Notes: generated by a model not told the origin, from the letters alone. A stretch of DNA of 64,000 nt from Symsagittifera roscoffensis (GCF_963678635.1 NC_087071.1:19839613-19903612); one strand, 5' to 3'; positions 1 through 13,056 are shown, numbered from the stretch's first letter. Numbers and translations: made by a program.

Positions 1-1541
1 CCGATAGCACCATGGTGTTACAATGGCTTCTCTCCATCGATAAATTGCCAACTTTTGTCGTAAACCGTGTTTGCGAAATGAAGGAGCTCACCACTGTGGA
101 TAAATGGTTCCATGTGAATAGTGGAGATAATCCCGCTGACACTGGGGCACGCGGAATAATGGCGGAATCCCTTAGAGAAAGCATTTGGTTCAGGGCTCCA
201 AGCTTTTTTTAGGCAATGAGTGGCCTTTCAAACCAAGTCTGGATTTTGTTAGCAATATCCTCTCAAAGAAATCTGTGGACGACAACATAGACAATTCGAC
301 ACATGCTCTCACCAGTACTTCGAAGCAGTCAGAGCCCGTTTTTGTTTGACAGATGTATAGTAGTCTTACGAAACTGCAGCGATACGTCTGCTTTATGTTG
401 AGGTTATTGCCGAAACTCAAGCACTTCCGCGGGCCAACCGCTCAAATAACCGACCTGTCTGAACGGATAAATTGCTACTTTTGGCTCTATCCGAATTGTT
501 TCCGATTGAGTTCAACCAAATTCAACCCGGCATATCAGTGAAAAAGTCCAGTCGCATTGCAGGTTACTCATCATTCAACGGCCCCAGTGGCATTATTCGT
601 TCCACGGGCCAAAATTGTTCAACGCATTGTTCAACGCTAAGCCGAAATAAGTTTTGATATTAAGCACCCCATCATCTTTGAATCTCGTCTTTTGTTTATG
701 AAATTTTTTCTGAGGCATCTGCACTTTGCCCACAACCATCAGCACTTGGATTTTTGCGGTCCATAGTACAATTGTGTTTTGTGGTGTTGGGTCTGCGAGC
801 AACTCTCCGAGCAGTTGAAAAGTTTTGTGTAGTTTGCAGAAAACGCAAGGCAAGCACGTTACAACCTTTGATGTCAGAACTCCCTGTCGAACGACTTGGT
901 TACCGCCACGGCCATTCAGTGAGTGTGGTCCGGAAATTGTTGGTCCTACTTACGTGACTATTCGCCTCAGTAGTGGGGAAAAAATAAAGGTTTTTGTTGT
1001 GCACTGTTAGTGCATAGGGTGATTGAAAAAAATACAATCCTCCTGGCGCCCGAATCATGTTGTATCTTGGGAAAGTTTAGTGCGCAGCTGCTAACGCGTT
1101 CTCTAAGCAATCACTGGAACTCGCAAATTAATGGATGAACTATTGTCGACCACGTTTTGTTTAGTGGAGCTATCATTAAATGCCTGTCCAATAACGCCTA
1201 TTGGTCCCGATTCAACTGAATTGGAAGCGTTAACGCCTAAGGGTGAGCGTTAACGCCTAACATTTATTCTTGGGTGAGCACTCTGTTAGCTTTCCGTCGC
1301 TAACACTTGATGAAAATTTCGACCACCGAAAGCGCTATGTGAGAGCACAAGTTTACGCAAATGCTATTTGGCAGATTTGGCTGAAAGAGTCTGTCCCTTC
1401 CTTGAACATGCGATTTTTGAACTGGTGATCTCGTCTGGATTGTTGATCCCAGCAGCCCTCGTGGACACTATCTTTTAGGTCGAGCAACTGCTTTGCACTA
1501 CGTCAAAGATAACGTCGCTCGCTCCGCTCATCATTAAGAGC
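1..1541 (+). pseudogene. BEL/Pao retrotransposon pol remnant (RNase H, integrase, DUF5641), left end outside window
   Basis: The window opens inside a decayed BEL/Pao polyprotein. From base 3 the frame reads DSTMVLQWLLS and later DNPADTGARG, the RNase H-like and linker pattern of Pao pol. Around 754-1010 two overlapping frames give the integrase zinc-binding segment (FCVVCRKRKA, PLMSELPVERLGY) and the start of the integrase core, so a frameshift lies between them. 1131-1238 reads as the end of the integrase core (VELSLNACPITP, ELEALTP). 1321-1538 reads as the C-terminal DUF5641 domain (RYVRAQVYANAIWQIWLKE, then DLVWIVDPSSPRGHYLLGRA). Domain order is correct for BEL/Pao, but at least three frame changes and stops make it non-functional. 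A 14-bp direct repeat (gcgttaacgcctaa) near 1230-1260 may mark one of the lesions. No LTR was identified. Confidence 0.85.
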
Positions 1542-1681
1542 CCTCGGTATACTTGCTCCGGTTCTCGCCTCTTCAGGGGGTGAGCATGTTGCTGAACAAA
1601 TGATTACTTAAGAACAAATGCATAATACAAGTTTGATTTATAGTTGCCTATAAAACAAGTCTGAACTATAGCTGCATAAAA

Positions 1682-1835
1682 GGGCATTAGCCGAGTGTAT
1701 ACAGTGCGTCCCGGCGGGTTTGGTGCATGTTCGAACCCCGCCTAGGCCATTCCCTTTCTAAAACTCAAAGATGCGCCGAACTTGACAAGGCATAAATTAT
1801 CGCCCAGTAACCGGGTTCGAACCCCCCAAAAAAAT
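1682..1835 (+). repeat. tRNA-like Pol III box sequences (possible SINE heads)
   Basis: 1682-1754 has an A-box-like TTAGCCGAGTG followed about 35 bases later by a B-box-like GTTCGAACCCC. A second B-box-like GGGTTCGAACCCCCC occurs near 1813-1828. No proper T-stem or acceptor pairing can be drawn, so a functional tRNA is unlikely. A tRNA-derived SINE or a decayed tRNA pseudogene fits better. Confidence 0.35.
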
Positions 1836-2235
1836 TTTTCTGTTTTGTTTAGCTGTTTAAACTAGTTCACAAAACGGCCTTAGCCGGCCTTGATTGACAT
1901 GTTTTCGTCTGTGAAAACCGTGTTTTGCCAAAGTGTCAACGCACGCAGATGCTTAAAATTCGGTGCTGGTTCAACTTGTCTTTATTGAATGTGTTTTGTA
2001 TACGTTTATCAGAAATACAGTTTGAAGAGTTACCGCCTCTTTTTAAGTCAGCACATTTTTGTGGTTGCAGGAGGTTTTTGCTATGTTTTTTTTGTCATTA
2101 TAATCCATTCTAATTGATTTTTTTTTTAAACAAAGTATCCAAAATAATCCCATTTAATTGACTATGGATCAGTTTCTTAAGTTCTAACATGTGTCTAATT
2201 GTTTGCGCTAAATATAAACAAATGCGAAATATCAG

Positions 2236-2580
2236 TTCATTTACCCCACCCCGACGCACCCAGGCTCAAACGACACCCATCTTCCCTCCATCCCATGATC
2301 AACCACCCCAGCCACACTTATTTCTTCACTTTCGCCTTCCCCATTTTCAACACTATGATCACCCACTCCATCATTATACCCATAATCATCAACTACTCCC
2401 CTCTACCCCATGTTCCACGTTAAACACCTTCAAACCATTAAACTCCTCCCGACAACTTTCGCCCACCCGGTTACGTTACCCACCTCCATCCCCCACGCCC
2501 CAGAGGATGTGGGGGGTTGATGAACGTGGGTGCTGATTAGCGGAGGGGTTGATAGATCAGGAGGGAGGAGGGGGCTGAAA
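2236..2580. repeat. Strand-asymmetric block: G-poor C-rich run followed by G-rich run
   Basis: About 2236-2500 is almost free of G on the + strand and full of CCACCC/CATCCC words. About 2508-2580 is G-rich (tggggggttgatg, ggagggaggaggggg). The two halves are loosely complementary: ccctccatcccatgatcaac against gttgatagatcaggagggag. The open frame across it (2189-2536) has a low-complexity His/Pro/Ser composition and is not a credible protein. Confidence 0.5.
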
Positions 2581-3212
2581 GAAAAAAATTAGTGGTCCTT
2601 ATACTGATTTTGGCACTAACATGTTTTTTTTCCATTCAATATTTAAGATCTGAGTTACAACCAAATGAGTTTTAGTTTTATGACGCTTCTCATTTTTATC
2701 GTGACGGACTCACTAAAGCCCATTTTTTCTATTTTTTTTTCTACTAGAGCATAATTTTTTACAAAGTTTAGTATTTAATGGAAAACAAAATTTCATAGTG
2801 TGTTCATGTGTTATTTTTATCACAATTTCTGCAATGAACAAATAGTCATTCTAATTTTTGGTGATGAATCTAAAGTAACCAACCAGTGCTGCATTTTTAG
2901 AAACTTAATTTTATTTGAAAATGGCTCAACAATTTGATTTTTTTTTTCTACTAAACGAATGAGAAATGAATTGTTAAACCAGTTACAAAACTCAAACTAT
3001 GACGAGTAAAGTCTATAGCAGCTAATATGCGGACTAGCCAGACAAAACACAAGCAAAAACAAGTAACTTGCCTGATTAAATTCAGAAATCAAAAGCAAAG
3101 AGTGGACAAGTAAAAAATTTAAAGTTATTCACGTGTTAGTTTCTTGCGTAAGTTAGTCTTAAATGCACTTCGATTAGTTACGTCTTAAATTAACGAAAAC
3201 TGAAGAACCTTA

Positions 3213-4263
3213 ATGGCGGATGTTTCTTGGTTGAAGCAAACGGAAGAAGCATTTGCTAAAATCAGAGAAGCACAATCAGAAATTGGTGTCTTGCATAAGT
3301 TTATTGTTTTGGCCAGAATATGGGACGATCTAAAGCTTACCAAATCAGCGCAAGACTTTTGCAAAGAAATGGTTCGCATGGACTTTATCGGCCTATTACC
3401 GTTTCAAAATGAATTTCGTGCTAAAGCTAGTACTAAAATAATTCTTGGAATGATCAAAAGCATGACGGCTTTCAGCAAAGAATTGTGTAAAAACATCATT
3501 TCAAAAAATCTGCATATCCAATTCGTGAAATTCCTCGAAAGTAATTCAGTAAAAAAAGAAAGCAGAAAAAAAAGTCTTGACGTTACCATATCAATATTAG
3601 GAGCAGAAAACCTAGAAAAAAATCTTGACGTTACCATATCAATATTAGGAGCATTGTTTAACATCCTTCGAAATTACCCCGAATCACAGCCAACCATTCG
3701 CGACACTGGGGTTCAGGCGACACTTAGAGATTTCCTGAGTCGAGAAAATGTCATGATGAAAGCATTGACAGTCTGGATCTTCTGCTACGTGCTTGACTGG
3801 CGTCTTCCACAAGATCAGGACTTGGTGACAGCTGTCAGAAAAAGTATTGATTTCATGGTTAACCAACTGTTAGCTAAATTCACCTTGCCATCTGATTGGC
3901 AAGCAAAATTGACTCAAGGAACCCTTCAAAATCTTGAATTCACAGCTGACGAAGTGTTTGGGCCTATGGCGTGTGTGGCATACAACAGACAAATTACAGT
4001 TGAGCTATTAAAGCAAGGAGCGATCTCCAAATGCGAATGCATTTTGCTTCGCATATATGGAACCGAAACGTTTGGTTCTGATTCTGAATCCTTTACTAAT
4101 AGGGCTTCAAAAGCGGCGCTTACACTCCTAGAACGAATGAGTCAACATAGAATCGGCAACGAGTTGATTGATTTCCCGGAGTTGCTAATGAAGTTTAGCA
4201 AGCACCCAATAGATGAAATCAGAGACATATCAGGCAGGTTGCTGCAGATTCCACAACTAAAAG
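3213..4263 (+). CDS. ARM-TIR protein, exon with armadillo-like repeats
   Basis: This exon encodes about 350 residues from the ATG at 3213. The protein is alpha-helical, with repeated hydrophobic helix pairs that look like armadillo/HEAT repeats (for example LGALFNILRNY, GVQATLRDFL, ALTVWIFCYVLDW). The frame runs on to 4358, but the domain ends at CCACAACTAAAAG followed by GTAGCA, a good 5' splice site leaving phase 1. The next exon that restores phase and sense is at 13970, carrying a TIR domain. Residues about 121-152 contain a 16-residue in-frame tandem duplication (LDVTISILGA twice; DNA period 48 bp, 3575-3605 and 3623-3653). ARM domains in ARM-TIR proteins such as SARM1 restrain and gate the TIR domain. 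Here that role is inferred from architecture only. There is no SAM domain in the predicted protein. Confidence 0.75.
3575..3653 (+). repeat. 48-bp in-frame tandem duplication within the ARM exon
   Basis: A 31-bp identical core (starting tcttgacgttaccatatcaa) occurs at 3575-3605 and again at 3623-3653. The 48-bp period adds 16 residues without breaking the frame. Near-identity suggests a recent event. Confidence 0.9.
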
Positions 4264-6670
4264 GTAGCAAGGATATTTTCCTTTTTCTCCATCAAAGCTC
4301 AATGGTTTTTGTTTTGGTCAAAAGGATTTATAACACAATTAAAATAACAGTTTTCTAGCTAGTGTTTTATTTTTCACAGTATAAACTCCTGTGTATAGAA
4401 AACTGCTAAGAAACTTAGCTCAAAAATCTGACAAAAAACCTATTGGATATCCACTTGCAAACAATTTTGTTGGTTGTCCATTTGACAGTTACAGTTTTAA
4501 AAATGACAGTCGTATGAGGAAAATTCCATTTTACAAGTTATCTATTATAAAGCTGTTCTCCCCTAAACCTAATCTCCGTTATAATGAAGAATATTATATG
4601 GCTAAGCGAATAAGGTCTTTCACAAGTTATCCCCTGTTTAAACCTTAGACATGAGACCTAAGTTCAAGACTAGCTCTTTATATCTTCACTTCTGCCGTGA
4701 AGGTCACCTCAATACTTTGAACATCAACGCTGAACTTCAAGTTTTAAATCAAAAATTTACTTAGGATGTATACAAGCAAAATGCATTATATTTAGCGCAA
4801 AGTCGGCAACAAATGTAACGTAAGGATTTAAATAAAAATTTGGAATTATTTAACTGGACGCTTAACACTCCCACGGTTACGCTCAAAATTTCAAAGAGTG
4901 TGTGTAGTTTGAGTTTTTTTTCTCACTTACTATGAAGATATACTCCTCGTTTTCCTCCCAATTCTCCGCTCTTTAAGTATTTGGGCCTTCTGGTTATATT
5001 CTCATTTTCGTTTTTTTCTCAGGTCGTCTTTAGTTCAGTTCATTCTAGGCGTTGGTTGTGTTGTTTGCTCTGCCTTATTGTTCTTTTTGGGTTGTCGCCT
5101 GTTTGTTTTTTCTCTCATTCAGTCATGTTTTTGCAGCTCGACTTTTCCATTGCCCTGTTTTCTTATATGCTTGATTATTCGTTTCCTCTTGACACTTCGA
5201 TTACTTTGTCTCCCTCAATTTGAGCCTTGATTGCTCTTCCCCAAAATTATCAGGAACTCCAGGCATGCTTTCATTTAATCTGCATCCTTTTCCTCTATTT
5301 GATTAGCCATAGATTCCATCAGCTCGATTAGTGATGATGCCTTTTCTGTTAGTGTCGGCTTTGTTGTAACCTCATTTTTAATTTTCGTTATGGTCAAAAA
5401 AGGGTTGCATATCTGAGTTTTGAAAATTGGGTAAGGTTGAAACTATCCCTCTAGGTTTTGGTACGCCGCCCGTTCTTTTGACGTGTAATTGGATTTTGCT
5501 CTTTATCGTTGTCTTGTTTGTTTTTAATTACTGGGTGATGTTCCCCTGCTGGAATCCTGAATCGGTTGGTTAGCTCCCTCCGACCTATTTTGTTTCGCCC
5601 TCTTGTATCCTTGAGCTGGTGGGCCTTACTAGTTCCTTGAGCCTGTTGGTGATTCCCCGTCTTGCCTTCTCCTGTTGTTATTTTTCGTTCTCTTCTTTTC
5701 AACAAATGGTCCCTCTGATTGTTCTTCAACCATTAGGTGTGCCGGGGCTTCCAGGTTCTTCTTAGGCAACCAACGCAGGGCCTAAATCGAAAGTGAAATA
5801 TTCAGGTAAACAGCGCCCATTAACCTAAGTTTTACTTGCCCACCATGCAAACTGCAGCGCACGTACGATTTGAACCAGCAATCGTTTGCTGAGCACCATC
5901 ATCCATCACTAACGGAGAGCCCTAACGCCAGATAGGTAGCTCTTGTGTCGAGCTGACTTGTATGCCACTAAGTCGCTTAATTGTTCTGTCTAAATTGGCG
6001 TAGATTTTTGGGTATGAATGCAAAGCCGCTACTTCTATGTAGAATCGATTATTTACCAAATTTTTGTACCCACGCTGTGTACGTAATGATTTGTTTTTCT
6101 AATTTTTTTTCGCATTTTTCTGAAAAATGGTTGGTTTCATAACTTCTTGTGCTACACTTACTATTTTTTGACCATCTGTGTCATACGCTTCCTTAGATTT
6201 TTGTCCGGTTTTTTCTGACCCCTTATAATTCTGTTGTTAAAATTAATATATCTTTTTCTCCAACTTTAGTCCTCATTTTGATACGTCTCCAACTTGACAA
6301 TCTTGTGATGGCTATACCGCGAAGCTCGATTCCGCGTCCTCTTATCAGAAGTTTATATCGTGCATTTATTCTGGGTTAGCAGTGGTCTCTATAGGCACTT
6401 CTAGTCTGAAACTGCAGTCAATTTAACGTTGTCTCAACTCATACTGTGTTGCTTTTGGTTGCTAGATTTGATAGTCTCGTGTTAGGTTGTCTCCCCATGT
6501 GATTTTTAAATACTGTTCCAGCATGTGGGGTTTTGTGCCGGCACTTGGAGTAATCCAGAGAGCTCCGCCACGTCTGAAGTATTCCTCTATAGTCTATTAT
6601 TTGGGTCGATCTTCATTACCCATGGCGTAACTTTTGAAAATATAGTTGCATAAGCTTGATTACACCCTCA

Positions 6671-6747
6671 ATTCTGTCCCATTGCTACAGAATTGGGACA
6701 GATGTCCCCGTAACATCCTCAAATTCCGCCCAAGTTACGGGGACATC
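6671..6747. repeat. Pair of adjacent perfect hairpins
   Basis: ATTCTGT/ACAGAAT pairs across about 6671-6693. GATGTCCCCGTAAC (6701-6714) pairs perfectly with GTTACGGGGACATC (6734-6747) across a 19-base loop. The loop word caaattccgcccaag recurs at about 7441. Confidence 0.75.
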
Positions 6748-9700
6748 ATATACTATTCACGATATCCAACACCGCATCGATCACTGAACCGTCGTCCCGA
6801 ACGCTCAGTTTTTTTCTGATTTTGTAGAAATAGGTGCTGTATGACTTTTTGGCAGCCTCTCAGTTGTTTTCTATCTTGAAACGTATTAGCGATCAGTTAT
6901 TTTAATCCTATCGTGTAGCCATCATTATAAAGCGATGTCATAACATTCCTTGCAGCTTTAGTCTAATTGAGGGTGTACTTTTTTAGATCAAGGTCCCCGT
7001 GTTTGTTGCCAATGGCATGGTGGTATTTCATGATGTATTGCAGGCAACATTTGACGTGCCTCTACCAGTTTTGTGTTCTTTCTGGAGACTTTTTTTTGGG
7101 TTCATTTGGTATAAGATCCCAAATTTACCAGTTTGGTATCGATTAGTGTTCACTTTTTGTTTTTTTTCTGACCAGTTGGCATTGTTTTGGGTTCGAGTGT
7201 ATTTGTTTTCATATCTCTACTCGGAACTCAACATGTTACTCTTGTGCAGTTTGATCTCTGTGGGGGCCCGAGAACCTGGATCGAATGCGATCTTTTTTGT
7301 CTTTGTTTCTGCGTGGTGCAATTTTTTTTGATGAGTTACCTTTTTTTCCTATTTGTCCCCATCTTGTTGCGATGTCATTATAGTATCCACCTTTCGGATT
7401 TTGCCACGTGGATATTCCGTCGGATGTGCCATTTTTGTTTCAAATTCCGCCCAAGTGATTCTTGATCGGAATTGTTGTTCTGATAGCCAGATGGTTTTCC
7501 CCGAGATGTGATGTAATGCATCTTGTCTTCATACTTGTTTCATTGTTTTATCCCCTGTCGTTTTTTTCTGTTCAGCGTCTTTTGCCACCATATTGTGGCA
7601 AGTCCCCCTGGTTTGTATTCTAACATACCTTCATTTCTTTTTGGGGTGTTTTTTTTTGTTCAACTGGGCTGTTTTGTGTTCCCTTTTTTTCGTCGTTTTG
7701 TCCCTGATTGGTAAGCACAACAATTGTTTTCTTTTCCTTCCTTTTGACTTTGTTATTGTTCCGACTTTCGATACGAAAGTAACGGAATATTTGTGCTCGG
7801 GGTGGGTTTTTTTTTCTTCAGACAAATTTCGACTTTTTAACTAGCCATTTTTGACGGAATTTTTTTATACCATTCAAAAGGTATTGTTGTCCTGAGCTTT
7901 AATTTGAAAAGATATTTCACCTGTGATCATTTTTCGTAAAGTTATGAGGGATTAAAGGTTGCCATTTTGGCCATTTTGACCAATTTGGGACAATTAACGC
8001 GCGATATAATTCGAGCTATTAACGCGTAAGCGGAGATTTAATCCGTCTTAGAAATTGTTCCAAATTGGTTGAAAGAAGCTTATTTGCCATAATTGGTTTG
8101 TTTCAAGGAACGAAATCTATCCTTTTGTACTTTATATGGCGTGTGGGAGGATGATTTTTATTTAAAAAAATTCAAATAAAAAAAAATTCATTTTCTTTTA
8201 TTTCAATTAATTTTTATTACTGCTTTACTGCTCCATAATAAAAAGTTATTACTGCTCCATAAACCTTAAAAGGCAGTAGGAACAATCAGGGCTTCGCCCT
8301 GATACGAGCAGTCTTGTTTGTTTTTGCTGTAGTGTTTGAACACCGCCCAAATACTTTGAGAAGCAATTTGGTTGATGGAAAAATTCTAGTATTACCACTT
8401 CTACATATGAAAATCACTAACCATTGACGTTTCGTGCAATAATCCTACTTATGAAAATGAATCAAAAAATTTATGTTTAGCTTTTTTCCATGTTTATAAA
8501 ATGAATGCTTAGCATTTTTGGTCGACCCGGCAACATCCTTCATTTTTTAAGGTAGTCATCTGTTTTTGCGTAAATCTGTAACACTTATATGGAATGAAAC
8601 CAAACTGTCAAAAAACAAAAATACGATAAATTAATTATGCTCTATGGGATCACAGATGTTTTTCGGAGGTCACAGAGTTTGCATTTATGAAGTCGCCTGT
8701 CAACTCAAAAAAATTTCGACGCTTCCCTCTAATTAAAGCTACGATTGATGTGCTTCAAAACTTATACTTGGTAAAATTTGGACATCAATTTCTCATTTTT
8801 TAATTTTTTATCTTACAACAGGGTTCGAAAAGACTTTCTTGGAGATCAGATAGTTTATTACGACTTTAAATAAAATCACATTGGTATATTGTACATGTCA
8901 ATTTTTCGTGACTCCAAAATTTGATAGAAGTTTTCCAGTTAAGAATTGTGATAATGTGGCGGTTCTCTTGCTTTTCATTAGAAGCGTTCAAAACTCAAAA
9001 ATTAACAATTTTGAAAATTAGGGTTCTTGATTGCTCTGTCAGCTCATTTTGCTTATGAAATAAGGGGTGGTGAATTTTTTATTTGCTGCAATTTAGTTTC
9101 TCTGAATTGATGTGATTTAATTGAATCTTTCATCGTTCTCAACCAGAGCTTGAAAGACTGCTTAGATGAGGAAAAATTCATTACTAATTTTCCTTTCAAA
9201 AGACAAAGAGGAAAAAGGAAAAGTAACGCCAAATCTTAATGGAAAATTAAGCATAATTAAATTTTGAGGTATTGAGTTTTTTTTAAAATTTTTGTGAACA
9301 TGCTAGTCAAACTTTTCAACTAAACTCAATGATAAATATCGAAACATTATATTCAATACACTGTTTAGCTATAATGTATAGTTTGTAAAGCGATAACGTT
9401 TTCATTTCCATTTCTTAGCCTTAAGAACTAAAATTACTTCTTCTCAATATATTGAAAGATTGTTTTTACTAGTTTACTAATGTTATACAAGTTTAGCAGC
9501 AATGTTTTATTTTTTTATGAAGTTTGTTGTTCCGACTTTCGAAGAAACTAAGGAAATTGTATATCTGAAGTGTTTGTTTTTCAAATTTAGAACAATTTTT
9601 TAAAAAGCTGACAGCGGATAGGTATCGATCTTGAATTTTATGCCAAGCGATTTTATTGCATAGATTAAAATGAGGATACCAGCTGCTCTTATAACTTTTC

Positions 9701-10093
9701 GATAAGTTTGAATCGTAAATTTTATACGTGGCAAATCATCCGCATATGTAATCCTTCCCAATTGTTTTGTGGCAAACTTCAATTTATGATACTACTTCTA
9801 TTATTCAAGTTTTAGCAAATGCCTTCAATGTTTGCAGTACATAATTTTTAGTTTAAGAAAACTTTTTAATTCAACAACTAATAGAGATCAGTTAAATGAC
9901 AGTCGCAACATTCAGGGCCTTAAGGAGCTTTGATATGTTTAATTGTTATATTTTGGAATGTCATAAAATGATTGCGTTGACTTCACGGTTCGAGGTCCCA
10001 GACTCATGTCAAGACTTTGTGAGTCGCGTCGCATCCCTGATTTAAACCCATGTTACATTGTCGCGCCGAAGGTTTGAGGCTGGAAAGTCTTGA

Positions 10094-10328
10094 GATGTGT
10101 CGCTCCGTGGGTAGCGGTAGTCTGAACGCATCAAAATTTGGTCGCAAAAATCTAAACATGAGTTGCAAAATCTAGACATACAAATTTTTGGTTGCCAAAA
10201 TCTGGACAGATTTTTTACAGACTTTCGCAACAAATTTTATTATGTCCTGAGTTTCGCAACTCATGTCCAGACTTTTGCGACCAAATTTTGGTCATGCGAG
10301 ACTATCGCGACCCACGGAGCGATATAAG
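10094..10328. repeat. Inverted repeat, arms about 85-90 bp, inside the minisatellite
   Basis: The left arm (about 10096-10185: TCGCTCCGTGGG, GGTAGTCTGAACGCAT, AAATTTGGTCGCAAAAATCT, CATGAGTTGCAAAATCT) reappears as reverse complement at about 10240-10325 with scattered mismatches. Confidence 0.75.
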
Positions 10329-11544
10329 TCTAGATTTTCCAAACTCATCTCTAGACTCTGTGGATTGCCCCGCATCTGGATTTAGACCCAAATCGCATAG
10401 ACGAGCCATGAATTTGAATCTGAAAAGCCGAAATCTGACGCGGGTTGTGGTAATCTGGACATATCAAAAAAAAATTTGTAAAAGACTGAACATGGTTAAC
10501 AAAAAAACTGGATATTCCACAATTTGGTCGCGAAAGTCTGGACACACATTTACTACACTTTCGTGACCAAATTTTGGAATTTCCAGACATTCGCGACCCA
10601 AGTCAAAACTTTCGAGACCCATGTGCGGACTTTCGCGACCCATGTCCAGACATCCGCGACCAAGTTTTGGTATGTCTAGATTATCGCGACCCACGTGCGA
10701 CTCATTTCTAGACTTTTCAGACTCAAACTCTCGGCGCAACCTTGAAATTTGAGTGTAAATTGGTATGCGCGCAACCCACGGCGCGAAGTTATCTCCAGCC
10801 TTTCCAGTTTCAACTTTTCGTCACGACTATGAAAGTTGCACCGTCTACATCTTGGTCGCGAAAGTCGAGCTGTGTTGATTTTAATTGCGAGAATCGTGCC
10901 GTTTCCACGTCGGTCAGGAAAATGCGCACTGTCAACGTCGGTCGCAGAAGTAGACCAAAAACTTTTCTGTGTTCGGCCGTTTCCACCTTGACGCAGAAGT
11001 CGCACCGTCCCCACCTTGGTCGCGAAGATCAACTTGTCTCCACTTCGGTCGCAATACCGTCTCCACCTTGAGCCGTCTCCACCTTGATACCGGTAGTTGC
11101 AACATCTTAACTCGGTCCAAAATTCGAAAGCCTTGGTCTGAACTAGGTCCAACTCGGTCCTTTCTCCGCCTTGGACTGAATTTTGTGCTGTCTCCGCCTA
11201 GGTCTGGAAAGTCACCGTCGTCACTACCTTGTTCGCGAAGGTCTGGACGAATTGTTTCTTAGACGTGCCGTCTCCGCCTTGGTCGTGAGAGTCGCGCCGT
11301 CTCCACGTTGGTCGCAAAGATTGCAAGGAATTGTCTCTTTGTCGTGCAGATTCCCCCTTGGTCTGGAAATCCGCGTCGTCTCCGCCTTGCTTTGAAAAGT
11401 CGTGCCGTCTCTGCCTTGGTCGCGAAAGTCGCGCCGTCTCGGCCTCGTTCACGAAAGCTACGATAAATTTTTTCGTGGTCGCTACGTCTCCTGGTTGGTC
11501 GTGAAAGTCGCATCAACTCCACCTTGGTCGCAAAAGTCGCGCAA

Positions 11545-12745
11545 TCTTTACTTGTTCGCGAAATGAACGCCGTCTCCAACTCTGATCCGGAAAGTCGCCC
11601 CTTCTCACCTCAATCGCAAAAATCGCTAAAATTTTTCCTGGTTGCGCCGACTCCTCGTGTTGGTCTTTAAAGTCACGCAATCTCCACCTCAGCCGCGTCT
11701 CCACGTCTCCACCTTTGCGACGTCTCTACCTCAGCCGCAAAAACCACGCGAACTTTGTTCTTGATCGCGCCAAATACACCTTACTCGCAATAGTCGCACC
11801 GTCTCAACCTCGATTGCAAAACGTGCCGTCTACCACCATATTCATGAAAGTCACACCGTCTTCACAAAATTTTTCTTGGTCGCACCATCTCCGCATCGGT
11901 CGCAAAATGGCGCACCGTTTCACCTTGATTTGATCTGGAATGTTGCGCCGTCTCCACCTGGGTCGCGAAAACCGCGCGAACTTTTTTTTCTTAGTCGCGA
12001 CGTATGACGCGTAATCTCCACCTTGGTTGCAAATGTCGCGCCGTTCCGCCTTGATCTGGAATGTTGTGCCGTCTCCACCTCGGTCGCAAAAGCAGCGAGA
12101 CACCTATTCTGCGTCGCGCAGTCATCTTGAAACTCTCGCAGTCTCCGTCTTGCTCTGAAAAATTGCGTCATTTCCACCTTGGTTGCGGAAATCACGCCCT
12201 TTCTCCCTCTGTCGCGAAATTCTACATTTTGTTTTCTTTTTTTTCTTTCGCTTTGTCATTGTATTTTCTTGTTTGCACCACCTCCGCCGTGGTCGCGAAA
12301 GTCTCTCCGTCTCCACATGGTGGCGGAAGTCCTGATGACTCCACATTAATCGCACCGACTCCACGCAGTCGTCTGGAACGCCGACTCCACATTGGCCGAC
12401 TCTGCATGGTGGCGGAAGTCCTACCTACTCCACATTAACCGCGCCGACTCCACGCAGTCGCCTGGAACGCAGTCGTCTGGAACGCGAGTAGGGTGTATTT
12501 GGCGCGATCAAGAACAAATTTCGCGTGGTTTTTGCGGTTAAGGTGGAGTCGTCGCAAAGGTGAAGACGTGGAGACTTGGCTGAGGTGGAGATTGTGTGAC
12601 TTTAAAGACCAACACGTGGAGTCAGCGCAACCAGGAAAAAGTTTTGGCGGTTTTTGCGATTGAGGTGAGAAGGGGCGACTTTCCAGATCAGAGTTGGAGA
12701 CGGCGTTTATTTCGCGAACAATTAAAGACAGAGACTGCGCGACTT
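11545..12745. repeat. Inverted duplication, arms about 240 bp, loop about 700 bp
   Basis: 11545-11785 and 12493-12745 are reverse complements at high identity. Matching landmarks in order: CTGATCCGGAAAGTCGCCCC, CTCGTGTTGGTCTTTAAAGT and CTTGATCGCGCCAAATACAC in the left arm, with their complements in reverse order in the right arm. The arms match better than neighbouring minisatellite units do, so this is a segmental inversion-duplication. Confidence 0.8.
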
Positions 12746-13056
12746 TCCAGACGAATGCGCGACCAGTCGTCTGGAAAGTCGCGAATCTCCGTCTTGCTCT
12801 GAAAAACTCGTCTTGCCTTGGTCGCGAAAGTCACTCCTTCTCCACCTCGGTCGCGAAAGTCGTGTCGTCTCCACATTAATTGCGAAAGCTGCAAGAAATT
12901 TTCTCTTGCTCAAGCCATTACCGCCTTGGTCTGGAAACCAACACCCTCTCCTCCTCGGCCATGAAGGTTGCAAAACTTTGTTTCTTGGTCGCACCATCTC
13001 CTCTTTGGTCTGGAACCTCGCGTCGCCTCCGATTCACCTTGGGCGCAAAGGTCCGG

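Larger units (their letters stand above)
1546..3212. other. Non-coding stretch upstream of the ARM-TIR gene
   Basis: Apart from the tRNA-like boxes (1682-1835) and the C-rich/G-rich block (2236-2580) I see no gene here. 2580-3180 is AT-rich with many T runs and must contain the promoter or 5' UTR of the ARM-TIR gene if 3213 is its true start. I see no convincing TATA box. Confidence 0.5.

Noticed and set aside
1682-1754. Functional tRNA gene
   Set aside because: A- and B-box words exist but T-stem and acceptor stem do not pair.
4391-4648. Separate small gene after the ARM exon
   Set aside because: The 85-codon frame has no recognisable domain and lies in the predicted intron; no support beyond length.
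5451-5729. 92-codon minus-strand Lys/Arg-rich frame
   Set aside because: Low-complexity composition in a pyrimidine-rich tract; no domain, no conserved start context.
6999-7844. Phe-rich hydrophobic frames that look like membrane proteins
   Set aside because: They translate T-rich non-coding DNA (TTT/TTC runs) and lack a coherent topology.
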